Origin: Haloarcula marismortui ATCC 43049
GTDB lineage: Archaea > Halobacteriota > Halobacteria > Halobacteriales > Haloarculaceae
DNA: 64,000 nucleotides
Direction of reading: 5' to 3'
NCBI RefSeq assembly: GCF_000011085.1
Contig: NC_006394.1
Span: 1-64,000, forward strand
Shown here: positions 8,579-16,903 of the stretch, in pieces
Position numbering within the stretch: position 1 is the stretch's first letter
How the letters are laid out: every line of letters begins with the position of its first letter
Notes under the pieces: generated by a model
What the model was told of the DNA's origin: nothing
Database searches by the model: none
What the model saw: only the letters and a program-made list of their open reading frames with translations
Made by a program: the position numbers and the translations under genes

Positions 8579-8655
8579 AACGAAGAAAACGAACGTAACG
8601 AACAGAACGAATGAGTTGATGGCAACGAGTGCGTTTGCTTCAACGAGTGTAACGA
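8579..8655. repeat. Phased AACGANNNN array II
   Basis: AACGA begins at 8579, 8588, 8597, 8606, 8624, 8642 and 8651, all on one 9-bp register with two degenerate slots (8615, 8633). It is out of register with array I (103 bases apart). Confidence 0.85.
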
Positions 8656-8687
8656 ACAGTTGGTTTTAACACTGTAGTAATCCTCTC

Positions 8688-8764
8688 ACCGAGTGAAACA
8701 CCCTCACCGAACGCACCGAACTAAACGACCATAACGAACGAAACGAACACAACGAGAGAAACGA
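8688..8764. repeat. Phased A(A/C)CGA array III, abutting parA
   Basis: ACCGA at 8688, 8706 and 8715, then AACGA at 8724, 8733, 8742, 8751 and 8760, on one 9-bp register that runs to within six bases of the parA start at 8770. It likely overlaps the parA promoter, so occupancy would also regulate the operon. Confidence 0.85.
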
Positions 8765-8769
8765 AGATA

Positions 8770-9588
8770 ATGACCGACACCAATACCGCACGAATCACGG
8801 TGGCGAATCAGAAGGGAGGCGCGGGGAAGACGACCGACGTCATTCATACAGGCGGCGCACTCTCTGCCAGAGGCCACGACGTCCTCCTGGTCGATATCGA
8901 CTACCACGGAGGACTCACCTGCTCGCTTGGCTACAACGACCTGTACTACGATACCGACCGCACAACGCTGTTCGACGTCCTCGACTTCGATCAGATGGAG
9001 TCGGTGAACGACATCATCGTCGAGCACGAGGAATTCGACATCCTCCCCGCCAGTGAGAAGCTCGCGAACAACAAGAACATCCAGACGTTGCTTGAGGCGC
9101 CGAAGAGTCGCGAGCGTTTGGAGATGACACTCGACGAACTCGACAATGACTACGACTACATCATCGTCGACACGCCGCCATCCCTGAACGTTCTCACCGA
9201 CAACGCCCTCGTCGCGACCGGCAACGTCGTCATCCCCGTCATCCCCGAGAAGCTCAACGCCAACAGCCTCCAAATTTTCGCAAAGCAGCTGAGCTCCCTC
9301 GAACAGGCGTACGGAGACATCAATCGGCTCGCGATTGTCTGTAACCGTGTCGAGCAGAACGCCGAACACCGCGACACCATCGAGGAGATCAAGTCGGCGT
9401 ACTCCCTTCCAGTGTTCGAGATCCCGAAGCGGACTGACCTCTCCCAGTCGATCGGCGAGGGGGTGTCCGTCTTCGGCTTCGGCAAGGAGAACCAGCGCGT
9501 CGAGGATGCACGCGACTTGTTCAACGAGATCGCCGACCTGTTCGACGAGACGTTCGAGAAGACCGCGCCTGAGGAGGTGAAAGCATGA
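8770..9588 (+). CDS. parA: ParA-family partition ATPase
   Basis: A 272-residue ParA/Soj/MinD-superfamily ATPase. The deviant Walker A motif KGGAGKTT is at residues 15-22, Walker A' is LLVDIDYHGGLT (normally D-P-Q-G-N), and Walker B is YIIVDTPPS. It would drive segregation of the replicon by ATP-dependent DNA binding. The three phased repeat arrays lie directly upstream and the partner gene overlaps by ATGA downstream. The atypical switch residues (Tyr-His-Gly-Gly in place of Pro-Gln-Gly) are shared by some haloarchaeal plasmid ParAs. Role in partition is well supported by context. Confidence 0.88.
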   Translation: MTDTNTARITVANQKGGAGKTTDVIHTGGALSARGHDVLLVDIDYHGGLTCSLGYNDLYYDTDRTTLFDVLDFDQMESVNDIIVEHEEFDILPASEKLANNKNIQTLLEAPKSRERLEMTLDELDNDYDYIIVDTPPSLNVLTDNALVATGNVVIPVIPEKLNANSLQIFAKQLSSLEQAYGDINRLAIVCNRVEQNAEHRDTIEEIKSAYSLPVFEIPKRTDLSQSIGEGVSVFGFGKENQRVEDARDLFNEIADLFDETFEKTAPEEVKA

Positions 9589-9992
9589 GCGACGGCTGGG
9601 GCGATGCTTCCGGCATCGAGGGCAATTACGAAGAGGAGGACGATGAGGTCGATTCCGGTGAAACGAGCGAGATGAGTGAAACGGTGGAAACCAGTTCATC
9701 GACCGAAACGACCGAATCGACTTCAACGAGTGAAACGAACGAAACGAGCAAAACGAAGACAAACATCAAGGACGAGTGGAACGGGCGGACGATCTATATT
9801 CCCGACGATGTCCTCGACGAGATGGAGGATACCTACCTCGAGTCCCAGCTGAAGCTCCGCAAGGCGGGGCAGGACGAGTTCAAGAAGAACCGCCACTTCT
9901 ACCCGCTACTCGTCCAGTTCGGTGTTGAGGCGCTCTCTGATGCGGATGCTGAGGAAATTCAGGCTCGGCTTTCGGAACTCGGAGACGAATGA
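9585..9992 (+). CDS. Small ParA partner with Ser/Thr/Glu tripeptide repeat
   Basis: A 135-residue protein translated by coupling to parA: the ATG lies in the parA stop (ATGA) and follows a strong GGAGGTGA at 9572-9579. Residues about 25-60 are a low-complexity E-T-S-like tripeptide repeat; the C-terminal half (about 60-135) is a compact helical domain (RTIYIPDDVLDEMEDTYLE) resembling ribbon-helix-helix-type DNA-binding proteins. No ParB homology is visible. It is the likely centromere-binding adaptor for this ParA. The repeat codons form the same 9-bp DNA array found upstream. Confidence 0.75.
   Translation: MSDGWGDASGIEGNYEEEDDEVDSGETSEMSETVETSSSTETTESTSTSETNETSKTKTNIKDEWNGRTIYIPDDVLDEMEDTYLESQLKLRKAGQDEFKKNRHFYPLLVQFGVEALSDADAEEIQARLSELGDE
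9662..9756. repeat. Phased AACGA array inside the partner gene
   Basis: AACGA at 9662, 9707, 9725, 9734, 9743 and 9752 with related pentamers at 9680, 9689, 9698 and 9716, all on one 9-bp register. It encodes the E-T-S-like tripeptides. The match to the upstream noncoding arrays suggests a DNA-level function. Confidence 0.8.
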
Positions 9993-10020
9993 CCTCGCGC
10001 AGAACGAGGACCGAGTTTTT

Positions 10021-10048
10021 GTATAGCGATATACGATATACAATATTC
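10021..10048. repeat. AT-rich tandem heptamer
   Basis: GATATAC at 10028-10034 and 10035-10041, then AATATTC, preceded by GTATAG. It lies in the gap between the partition genes and the recombinase. It could be an operator, an unwinding element or an attachment site; nothing decides between these. Confidence 0.35.
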
Positions 10049-10265
10049 TGAAGTGCGGAGTTCCGGCGCTAAGAGACTCTAGACCCCCGAATTCTCCCGA
10101 TGGCTCGAAAACAACAAGTGGTCCTGATTATGCTCGTAATCACGACCACTTTGAAGTACCCCGGCGCCGTCGGTGAAGCACGAATGCTGCAACCGCCTCA
10201 CGACGACGCTTCCCCCAGGGTAGAGGACCCGAGACCGGGGCTGCAGGACGGTGGAGGGCCGGTGA

Positions 10266-11498
10266 ATGCCTGACCGAGCGCTTTCGACGCCGCTCGACGA
10301 CAGCTTCGAGCGCTACCTCCAAGACAAGGGGAAAGGCCGGGGCGGCGGCGGTGGGAACTATCGACGTAACGCTGCACGCGAGCTCGAACGGTTCGCCGAG
10401 TGGGCCGCCGGCGACCGCGGCGCCGACGACTGGACCGGGATCGCCGACGACGTCGGCCGCGAGCCGACCTTCGACGATCTCGACGAACGCGTGTTCCGGG
10501 AGTACGCCCGACATCTCGGTGGAGATCGGGGACTCAAGCAGAACACAGTACAAACCTATTACCGCTATATCTCTGCGTGGTGTGGCTGGTGCGTCAACGA
10601 GGGATATCTTGAGGCCCACTACGCGCAGCGAGCGAGTGCGATGGCGCCGCTGCCGGAGGACGACGGCCGCAAGCCCGGCGACCAGCAGGCCTGGACGTCT
10701 GAACAGCGCCACGCCCTCACCCGCCACGTCGACGAACGGGCCCGCGACGCTGTCGAGGCGTACACGACACTCCCAGAGGATACTGACCCCCTCGACAAGC
10801 AGCGAGCACGCTACGCGGCGCTGAAGGCGACTCGTGACCGGGCTCTGGTGTTCGTTCTCGCGTACACAGCTGTCCGCGTCGGCGAACTGCTCCGGGATCC
10901 GAACGACCCGCGCCGGCGCGGCGTCCGCTGGGAGGACCTCTCGCTCGACGACGGGAGCATGGACGTCTACCGGAAGAAACAGCAGTGGGACGCCGCCAGT
11001 CTTCCCGATCCGGTGATCTCGCCGCTCCGGAGCTATCGCCAGCTGATGGATCCGCCGACGGAGCGCTGGCCGGTGTTTCCGACGTTTGACCAACGGACGC
11101 TCGCAGAGCTCGTCCGGGAAGAGCTAGCCGAACGAGGGGAACGCCCAGAAGCAATCACTAAACGCCGTGCGGAGTACGCTCGCGACCTGCTGCTGGCGCT
11201 CGATGTGGACATTCGGCCGCCGTCGATCACGACGGACGGCGCACGGTCGATTCTCCAACGACTCTCGGAGGCCGCGGAGATCGACATCGACCATCCGAAA
11301 CACGATTATCTTGCTCCGCACGGTGGCCGTCGTGGCATGGGCGAGGTTCTGGTCCGGGCATTCGGATATACTGTGGCGGCCCGATATCTCGATAATTCTG
11401 AGGAGATGGTTCGTGAGCGGTACTCGCATATCGAGGCTGGTGAGTTAGGTGATGTCGCTACTGAGGCCCTTGAGGAGATCGATAGTGTACCGCAGTAA
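10266..11498 (+). CDS. Tyrosine recombinase/integrase
   Basis: A 410-residue tyrosine recombinase. The N-terminal 125 residues form a SAM-like core-binding domain (tandem helices to AWCGWCVNEGYLEAHY). Catalytic residues visible: R204 in YTAVRVGELLR, HGGR (H352, R355) and the nucleophile Y386 in RERYSHI. Haloarchaeal integrases of this type resolve dimers or integrate elements at tRNA genes. It lies just after the partition genes, suggesting replicon dimer resolution or integration. A purine-rich GGAGGG precedes the ATG. The second conserved His/Trp before the nucleophile is replaced by Asp-Asn, as in several archaeal integrases. Confidence 0.88.
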   Translation: MPDRALSTPLDDSFERYLQDKGKGRGGGGGNYRRNAARELERFAEWAAGDRGADDWTGIADDVGREPTFDDLDERVFREYARHLGGDRGLKQNTVQTYYRYISAWCGWCVNEGYLEAHYAQRASAMAPLPEDDGRKPGDQQAWTSEQRHALTRHVDERARDAVEAYTTLPEDTDPLDKQRARYAALKATRDRALVFVLAYTAVRVGELLRDPNDPRRRGVRWEDLSLDDGSMDVYRKKQQWDAASLPDPVISPLRSYRQLMDPPTERWPVFPTFDQRTLAELVREELAERGERPEAITKRRAEYARDLLLALDVDIRPPSITTDGARSILQRLSEAAEIDIDHPKHDYLAPHGGRRGMGEVLVRAFGYTVAARYLDNSEEMVRERYSHIEAGELGDVATEALEEIDSVPQ

Positions 11499-11531
11499 CT
11501 TATTTCGAGTGAGAGGGGTAGACCGTCGCGT

Positions 11532-12185
11532 TCACACCGCGTCGACGGTGAACAGCGAGTCGTCGCTGAGGACGACCTGTACCCGGCGGTGCCAGGCGTC
11601 AGCGAAAGCCTCTCGTTGCTGGTCAGTTGCCGATTCGTCGAGAATCCCTTGGAGGTTCCCGATTGCGGGTCCACCGTCAGGAACGTCGCTGACGTGGTAG
11701 GTCACTTCGACGGTCTCGTCCGTGTCGGTTCGCCGGAACCGGAACGTCGGGTCCGCCGTGTCCGGGTCGAACGCGTCGAAGCGCAGGAGGTCGCGGCGGC
11801 CGCCATAGCCGCCGGCGAGCCCGCTGAATCCGTCATCGCCGGTCGCGCCAGTCACGTACGAGATGATGCGGCTCATCACGCCGTACGCGGCATCGTCCTG
11901 CGGGCCGGCCGTCTGGACCTCGATTTCGCTCCGGACTGGATAGTCGTCGGGATACAGGGCGTCGAGCCCGAGCTGGACGATCCGATAGGCACCCGAGGCT
12001 GTCGGACAGGAGTGTCCGGCTTCTTTCACCGCGTCCCGGTAGGTGACGACGAACGGCTCGCCCGGTTCGAGGACGCCGAGGGCCTCCGCGACGGGGTCGC
12101 GGATTTCGATCGGGTCGGCGTCGTAGTCGACCTGCCAATTGGTTCTCGTCTGGGTCGTGTCAGTCGCAGTCGAATTCGATGTCAT
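11532..12185 (-). CDS. FmdE-like hypothetical protein
   Basis: A 217-residue soluble protein. The segment around residues 50-65 (AGHSCPTASGAYR) resembles the FmdE-type motif in which a Cys sits in a loop after a His. The rest has no recognised domain; the central part is Gly-rich (GFSGLAGGYGGRR). It directly follows the P-type ATPase gene in the same direction, 28 bases apart, so it is probably co-transcribed and may bind or sense the same metal. FmdE resemblance is weak and by eye. Confidence 0.5.
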   Translation of the reverse strand: MTSNSTATDTTQTRTNWQVDYDADPIEIRDPVAEALGVLEPGEPFVVTYRDAVKEAGHSCPTASGAYRIVQLGLDALYPDDYPVRSEIEVQTAGPQDDAAYGVMSRIISYVTGATGDDGFSGLAGGYGGRRDLLRFDAFDPDTADPTFRFRRTDTDETVEVTYHVSDVPDGGPAIGNLQGILDESATDQQREAFADAWHRRVQVVLSDDSLFTVDAV

Positions 12186-12213
12186 GAGTTGTGGTTGTGA
12201 TCGTGTCTCGTGG

Positions 12214-14133
12214 TCAGTAGCGGAGCAGTCGCATCCCGTTGAGGATGACGAGGAGGACGCTGGCCTCGTGGACCAGCATTCCCGACGCGAGGGTGACGTA
12301 GCTGGTGAGCACGCCCGCGAGGAGGACGGTCACGGTCAGCACCGCGAGCCCGACGTTCTCGAGGACGTTCCAGCGCGTCGCCTTGCTGAGTTTGACCGCG
12401 TACGGGATGCGTTCGAGGTCGTCGGCCATCAACGCCATGTCAGCCGTTTCGATAGCGGTGTCCGTTCCCGCAGCACCCATCGCGATGCCGACATCGGCAG
12501 TGGCCAGCGATGGCGCGTCGTTGATGCCGTCGCCGACCATCGCGACGACGTGGCCGTCGGCCTGGTAGCCCTCGATGACGGACTGCTTGTCCTCGGGGAG
12601 GAGTTCGGCACGGTACTCGTCGATACCGACCTCCTCGGCAACGGCAGCGGCCGTCCGCTCGTTGTCGCCGGTGAGCATCACCGTCTCGATGCCAGCGTCT
12701 TGGAGCGCCGCGACGACCCCAGAAGCGGCCTCCCGGAGCTCGTCCCGCATCGCAATCGCGCCGATGATGTCCCCGTCCCGAACGACGTGGACGACTGTCT
12801 CGCCGCGCCCCTCACGCTCGCGGACGTAGTCGGCGACCCGATCGGGGACATCGACGTCGCGGTCGTCCAGCAGCGCGCGGTTGCCGACGACGACTTCCTG
12901 GCCATCGGCATGGGCGATGACGCCCTTGCCGGCGACCACGTCGAAGTCGTCGGGATCGGGGACCGACCTGCGCCCCACGTCCGTATCGTCCGCTTGGGCG
13001 ACCGTCGCTCCACCGTCCGTCGCAGCCGTCTGGCGTTCGCGGGCCATGTCGACGATGGCGTCCGCGAGGTGGTGTTCGCTCTTCTTCTCGGCGGTCGCTG
13101 CGAGCGAGAGGACGTCGGCGGCGGCGACGCCGAACCCCTCGATACCGGAGACGGTGGTCTCGCCCTTCGTGAGCGTCCCCGTCTTGTCGAAGGCGACGAG
13201 ATCGATCTTGCCGGCGCGTTCGAGGTGTTCGCCGCCCTTCATCAGCACGCCCGACCGGGCGGCGTTACCGATGGCCGAGACGATGCTGACCGGTGGCCCG
13301 ATGACCAGCGCGCCCGGACAGCCGATGACCAGCAGCGTCAGCGACAGGATCGCGTTCTGCGTGACCGCGTACGCGCCGATAGCCAGGGCAATGACGGCCG
13401 GCGTGTAGTACTTCGCGAACCGGTCGATGAGACTCTCCGTGGGCGACTGAGCCTCCTGGGCCTCCTCGACGCGACGGATGATCCGTTCGAGAGTCGTATC
13501 CGATCCCGCTCCCGTCGTCCGGATTTCTAGCGCGCCCTCCTGGTTGACCGTCCCGGCGTACACCTCGTCGCTGTCGGCCTTGTGGACGGGCGCGCTCTCG
13601 CCGGTGACCGGCGCCTGGTTGACTGCGCTCTCGCCGTCAACGACGGTTCCGTCGACCGGGATCTTCCCGCCCGGCTTTACGACGACGACTTCGCCCTCTT
13701 CGACATCGCGGGCGGAGACCTTTTGGAGTGTCCCGTCGCGACGGACGGTCGCCGTGTCGGGCGTCATCTCCAGTAGCTCCTGAAGTGCCGTCCGGGTCTT
13801 CCGCATCGTCCGGCCTTCGAGGTAGCTGCCAAGGCTGAACAGGAAGACGACGGCGGCGGCTTCCCAGTACTCCCCGATGACGATAGCACCGATGGCGGCC
13901 AGCGTCACCAGCGTCTTGATGCCGAGCGTCCGGTTGGTGACCTCGTGGTAAGCGGTCTTGGCGATGTCGTAGCCACCCACGACCGTCGCGAGGACGAGGA
14001 TGGCGGCGCTTGCCATCTCGAAACTCGTGAGGTAGCCGAGACTCCAGCCACCGCCGTACAGCAGGCCGCTTGTCGCCGTGACGATGGCCTTCCGGTGGTT
14101 CCGGTAGTACTGCGTGATCGATTGTTTGTTCAT
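12214..14133 (-). CDS. P1B-type metal-transporting ATPase with CPG motif
   Basis: A 639-residue heavy-metal ATPase with no N-terminal HMA domain. It has TM helices, TGES (177-180), C272-P-G274 in the transport helix, DKTGT with phosphorylated D316, a TGDN motif and GDGINDAP. Most P1B pumps have CPC, CPH or SPC; CPG is unusual and leaves the metal preference open. The overall sequence is nearest to Zn/Cd/Pb-type pumps (QELLEMTPDTATV, MGAAGTDTAIETADMALM). It would export soft metal ions across the membrane. The metal-binding domain is encoded separately by the adjacent upstream HMA gene, four bases away. Confidence 0.9.
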   Translation of the reverse strand: MNKQSITQYYRNHRKAIVTATSGLLYGGGWSLGYLTSFEMASAAILVLATVVGGYDIAKTAYHEVTNRTLGIKTLVTLAAIGAIVIGEYWEAAAVVFLFSLGSYLEGRTMRKTRTALQELLEMTPDTATVRRDGTLQKVSARDVEEGEVVVVKPGGKIPVDGTVVDGESAVNQAPVTGESAPVHKADSDEVYAGTVNQEGALEIRTTGAGSDTTLERIIRRVEEAQEAQSPTESLIDRFAKYYTPAVIALAIGAYAVTQNAILSLTLLVIGCPGALVIGPPVSIVSAIGNAARSGVLMKGGEHLERAGKIDLVAFDKTGTLTKGETTVSGIEGFGVAAADVLSLAATAEKKSEHHLADAIVDMARERQTAATDGGATVAQADDTDVGRRSVPDPDDFDVVAGKGVIAHADGQEVVVGNRALLDDRDVDVPDRVADYVREREGRGETVVHVVRDGDIIGAIAMRDELREAASGVVAALQDAGIETVMLTGDNERTAAAVAEEVGIDEYRAELLPEDKQSVIEGYQADGHVVAMVGDGINDAPSLATADVGIAMGAAGTDTAIETADMALMADDLERIPYAVKLSKATRWNVLENVGLAVLTVTVLLAGVLTSYVTLASGMLVHEASVLLVILNGMRLLRY

Positions 14134-14137
14134 AGTG

Positions 14138-14353
14138 TTAGGCGGGCTGGGGAGTGTACCCCTGGTTTTCGATGGTCTCTGCGAAGGCGTCGGGGTCAGC
14201 GACGCTGTCGTCGTACTCGATCTCGACGCGGCCGGTCGCGTAGTGGACTTCGACGTGCTGGACGCCGTCGACGTTCGACAGGGCGCGTTCGACGGTACTC
14301 GCGCAGGTCGGGCAGTCGAAGTCGAGGACGCGGAATTGGGTTGTGTCGCTCAT
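14138..14353 (-). CDS. Stand-alone HMA-domain metal chaperone
   Basis: A 71-residue heavy-metal-associated domain with the metal-binding loop FDCPTCASTVERAL (CxxC) and the ferredoxin-like beta-alpha-beta-beta-alpha-beta length. It lies four bases upstream of the CPG ATPase and acts as the detached N-terminal domain or delivery protein for it. First gene of the operon, start ATG at 14353. Confidence 0.88.
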   Translation of the reverse strand: MSDTTQFRVLDFDCPTCASTVERALSNVDGVQHVEVHYATGRVEIEYDDSVADPDAFAETIENQGYTPQPA

Positions 14354-14379
14354 TACAGTTTGAGATAGTGCCCGTACCT

Positions 14380-14400
14380 CAATAAGTATTTTTTATATGA
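14380..14400 (-). promoter_or_regulatory. Putative TATA element for the HMA-ATPase operon
   Basis: Read on the minus strand, a TATAAAAAATAC-type AT-rich stretch lies about 30-45 bases before the ATG of the HMA gene. It is the only strongly AT-rich run in the divergent region, and the regulator at 14555 probably binds nearby. Confidence 0.45.
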
Positions 14401-14554
14401 TATGTTTGAATTCGGATACGAGTCGTTGGAACAGTCAAACGGGTCGTCTAGGGCTTTCGCTATCGCGGGTCCATCCTGTACTGGATACCTCGACAGACAC
14501 CTACCCGACTCCTGCCCCGCTACCTTTTCCCGCGTGCTCGCGCTCAGTCCTCGT

Positions 14555-15079
14555 ATGAGTGATTCCGATACCGACCACCGTCTCGACGACATCGCGGTGC
14601 GAGACACTCGGATTTCGGACGCCATCGACGAGCCGATGCGGGCGATGGTCCTCGACATTCTGTCCGAGGAAGCCCTAACTGCGACCGAGGTCCACGAACG
14701 CCTCGACGATCGCGGCATCGACCGGACGGAGAACACGGTCCGCCATCACATCAACGAGCTCCGGGATGCGGGCCTCGTCGACGTCGTTCGCTTCGAGGAG
14801 GGGCGTGGTGGGACGACGAAGTACTACCACGCGAACACGATCGTCCTCTCGTACTCACTACCAGATTCGGCCGACGCCGCCGTCGAGGAGATGATCGACG
14901 CTGCCCAGCCCCAGATCACGGACGCGCTCACTACGCTCACCGACGAGTACGACGACGCTATTGAGGAGATCGTCGAGGATATGCAGCCCTGCGAGCACTG
15001 CCAGACCCAGAAGTACGAGACGTACGTTCTTCTGACCGTCCTGCGACGTGCGTTCGTTCGCGCCCACAGAAATTCCTGA
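14555..15079 (+). CDS. ArsR-like winged-helix regulator with C-terminal CxxC
   Basis: About 174 residues. Residues about 20-95 form a winged helix (LTATEVHERLDDRG, TVRHHINELRDAGLVDVV). The C-terminus has PCEHCQTQKYE, a CxxC that could bind metal. It is divergent from the HMA-ATPase operon, so it probably represses that operon and releases on metal binding. The ATG at 14555 (MSDSDTDH) is preferred; the longer frame from 14402 runs through the promoter region. Confidence 0.75.
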   Translation: MSDSDTDHRLDDIAVRDTRISDAIDEPMRAMVLDILSEEALTATEVHERLDDRGIDRTENTVRHHINELRDAGLVDVVRFEEGRGGTTKYYHANTIVLSYSLPDSADAAVEEMIDAAQPQITDALTTLTDEYDDAIEEIVEDMQPCEHCQTQKYETYVLLTVLRRAFVRAHRNS

Positions 15080-15108
15080 GGGGGAACCACCCCTACGCTG
15101 GCAGGGTC

Positions 15109-16575
15109 TTAGAAGGAGAACCGATCACGCGCGGATTGCATCGCGAGGCGAGTCAGGAGTCGCGCAGGGCCACGCTTTGGGAGGTCCCGTACAGTCTCGA
15201 TGCTGGTCGGCGGTTCACTACCACCAATGTCTAACTCCCAGCCTGTCTCGTCCATGAAGCGTTCGACAGCCTGATTTACTCGCTGTCGCACGTCGTCCGA
15301 GTCCATTGTCTCGGGCACACCATTCCGGAGGACGACGTCGCCGTCAACGATCACTGTCTCGACGTCGGCCGGGACCGCGTTGTTCACGACGTGTGCGGGA
15401 ACGTTGGTCAGTGGCGTGAACTTCGGTTTGTCGACGTCGAGGAGGATAATATCCGCGCGCTTTCCCGCTTCGATACTGCCGATCTCGTCGCCCATCCCCA
15501 GCGCGCGTGCGCCCTCGATAGTGAGCATTCGTATCAGTTCCATCGAGTCGAACTGCCCGGCTGAACGCTTGAGATTTGCCGCCAGCCGAGCTTGCCGCGC
15601 TTCACCGAACATGCTGTACGAGTCGTGCCAGTAGTGGTCGTCAATCCCTACTCCGACGTCGACGCCGGCGGCTCGAAGCTCGGGAACGGGCGTCCACTGC
15701 GTCTCCCCGTCCGGATTCCAGTAACAGAAGACGGACGGGCAGTGCGCAACAGCCGCGTCCGCCTCGGCGGTTCGCTGGATGTCCTCTTCGTCGCCGAGGC
15801 GGAAGTGAGCAGCGACCAGTCGGTCGTCCAGGAGTCCAACGTCGTCGAGCAATCCTACCGAGTCCTCGCCACCGTTCGCTCGTGCCATCGTGTTACTCTC
15901 CTCGAGTTCGAGCAAGTGCGTGTGGACGAGCAGGTCCGGATACTCTGCGGCGAGGGATGCGGTCCGTTCCCACAGCTGCCGGGTACACGACCAGTCGTCG
16001 TGCGGGCAGATCGTCGCCCTGATTCGGCCGTCGTACGTGTCGTGGTACGTTTCGACGAACTCGCGAGCACGGGAGAACTGCTGATCGACTGGTTGGTCCC
16101 AGAAGAGGTCCGAGATCGCCGGGCCGAAAAATCCGCGGAGCCCTGCTTCCCCGAACGCCTCTGCACCTGCGGCAGGCCGTGCGTCCATCGAGTTCACGGT
16201 TGTGACACCGCCCAAGAGGAAATTGAGCGCTGCGAGCTCGACGCCTGCCTCGACGAGGTACTCGAATTCGCCGTTCCCTAATCTGTTAAACAAGGCCGTC
16301 CCACTCCCAAGCATCTCCGTCAGCTCGAGTTCGCTAAACGCACCGATGAGCGGTGTCATCTCCAAGTGCGTGTGGGCGTTCACCAACCCCGGCATCACCA
16401 GTTTCCCGTTCCCGTCGATAACGGTGGACGCTTCTAATTCTCCGTCTCCTGCACGTGATGGTCGGACTTCTTCGATACAGCCATCGGTGATGCATACTGT
16501 GCCGCGCTCGTACAGGCGGTTCCGCTCGTCGGCTGTGAGAACGAGTGCATCATGGATTGCCAGATCGACAGCCAT
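15109..16575 (-). CDS. Amidohydrolase (SAH/MTA-deaminase or TrzN-like)
   Basis: A 488-residue amidohydrolase. The metal-binding signature HTHLEM follows PGLVNA near residue 65; later HTHLLE, HFRLGDE and GIDDHYWHD supply the His/Asp ligands of the (beta-alpha)8 barrel. The C-terminus has the usual GSIEAGKRADIILLD. It removes an amino or chloride group from a heterocyclic substrate; S-adenosylhomocysteine/methylthioadenosine deaminase is one possibility, a guanine- or triazine-type substrate another. It is convergent with the winged-helix gene and has no evident tie to metal resistance. Confidence 0.8.
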   Translation of the reverse strand: MAVDLAIHDALVLTADERNRLYERGTVCITDGCIEEVRPSRAGDGELEASTVIDGNGKLVMPGLVNAHTHLEMTPLIGAFSELELTEMLGSGTALFNRLGNGEFEYLVEAGVELAALNFLLGGVTTVNSMDARPAAGAEAFGEAGLRGFFGPAISDLFWDQPVDQQFSRAREFVETYHDTYDGRIRATICPHDDWSCTRQLWERTASLAAEYPDLLVHTHLLELEESNTMARANGGEDSVGLLDDVGLLDDRLVAAHFRLGDEEDIQRTAEADAAVAHCPSVFCYWNPDGETQWTPVPELRAAGVDVGVGIDDHYWHDSYSMFGEARQARLAANLKRSAGQFDSMELIRMLTIEGARALGMGDEIGSIEAGKRADIILLDVDKPKFTPLTNVPAHVVNNAVPADVETVIVDGDVVLRNGVPETMDSDDVRQRVNQAVERFMDETGWELDIGGSEPPTSIETVRDLPKRGPARLLTRLAMQSARDRFSF

Positions 16576-16903
16576 CGTAAATTAGGAAGTGGATGTGACA
16601 GTTACCGTACTGGACAACCGAGCAGGCCGGCGAAGGCTGTTCTTCCAGGTGGTGTTCCCCTCATTTGGGATATCATCGGTCTCTACTGGTCCCATTAGCC
16701 TCTAATACGTCGGCGTGATTTAATCAGATTCCCCTTTTGAATCTGAAGTCGGATTCCGTGGAGCTTGTGGAGGTTTGCAATGTTTTCCCCTCTTCACGAT
16801 AGATCATCTATGGCCGACGGTTACGATGCCATAGTACTGATACCCTCATAGGCAGTATATTCTAATCAAAACCGCAATAGATGATCCCTACAATGATACA
16901 CCT
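16576..16903. other. Intergenic region between divergent amidohydrolase and permease
   Basis: Besides the inverted repeat at 16724-16746 there is an AT-rich stretch near 16855-16875 that could serve the permease promoter. No gene seen. Confidence 0.4.
16724..16746. promoter_or_regulatory. Perfect 8-bp inverted repeat between divergent genes
   Basis: Arms TCAGATTC and GAATCTGA flank a 7-base CCCTTTT spacer. It lies about 150 bases from the starts of both the amidohydrolase and the permease, so it could be a shared operator. The GAATCTGAA half resembles the copper dyads elsewhere in the window. Confidence 0.4.

Noticed and set aside
8704-9762. 352-codon minus-strand frame across parA
   Set aside because: It is antisense to parA and its partner; its first part is repeated Ser/Phe/Arg codons produced by the AACGA arrays read backwards.
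10140-11093. Long minus-strand frame opposite the recombinase
   Set aside because: It is composed of low-information Arg/Val/Gly codons typical of the reverse strand of a GC-rich gene. The plus-strand frame has the recombinase catalytic residues.
12139-13530. 463-codon plus-strand frame opposite the CPG ATPase
   Set aside because: Shadow of the ATPase: all P-type motifs lie on the minus strand.
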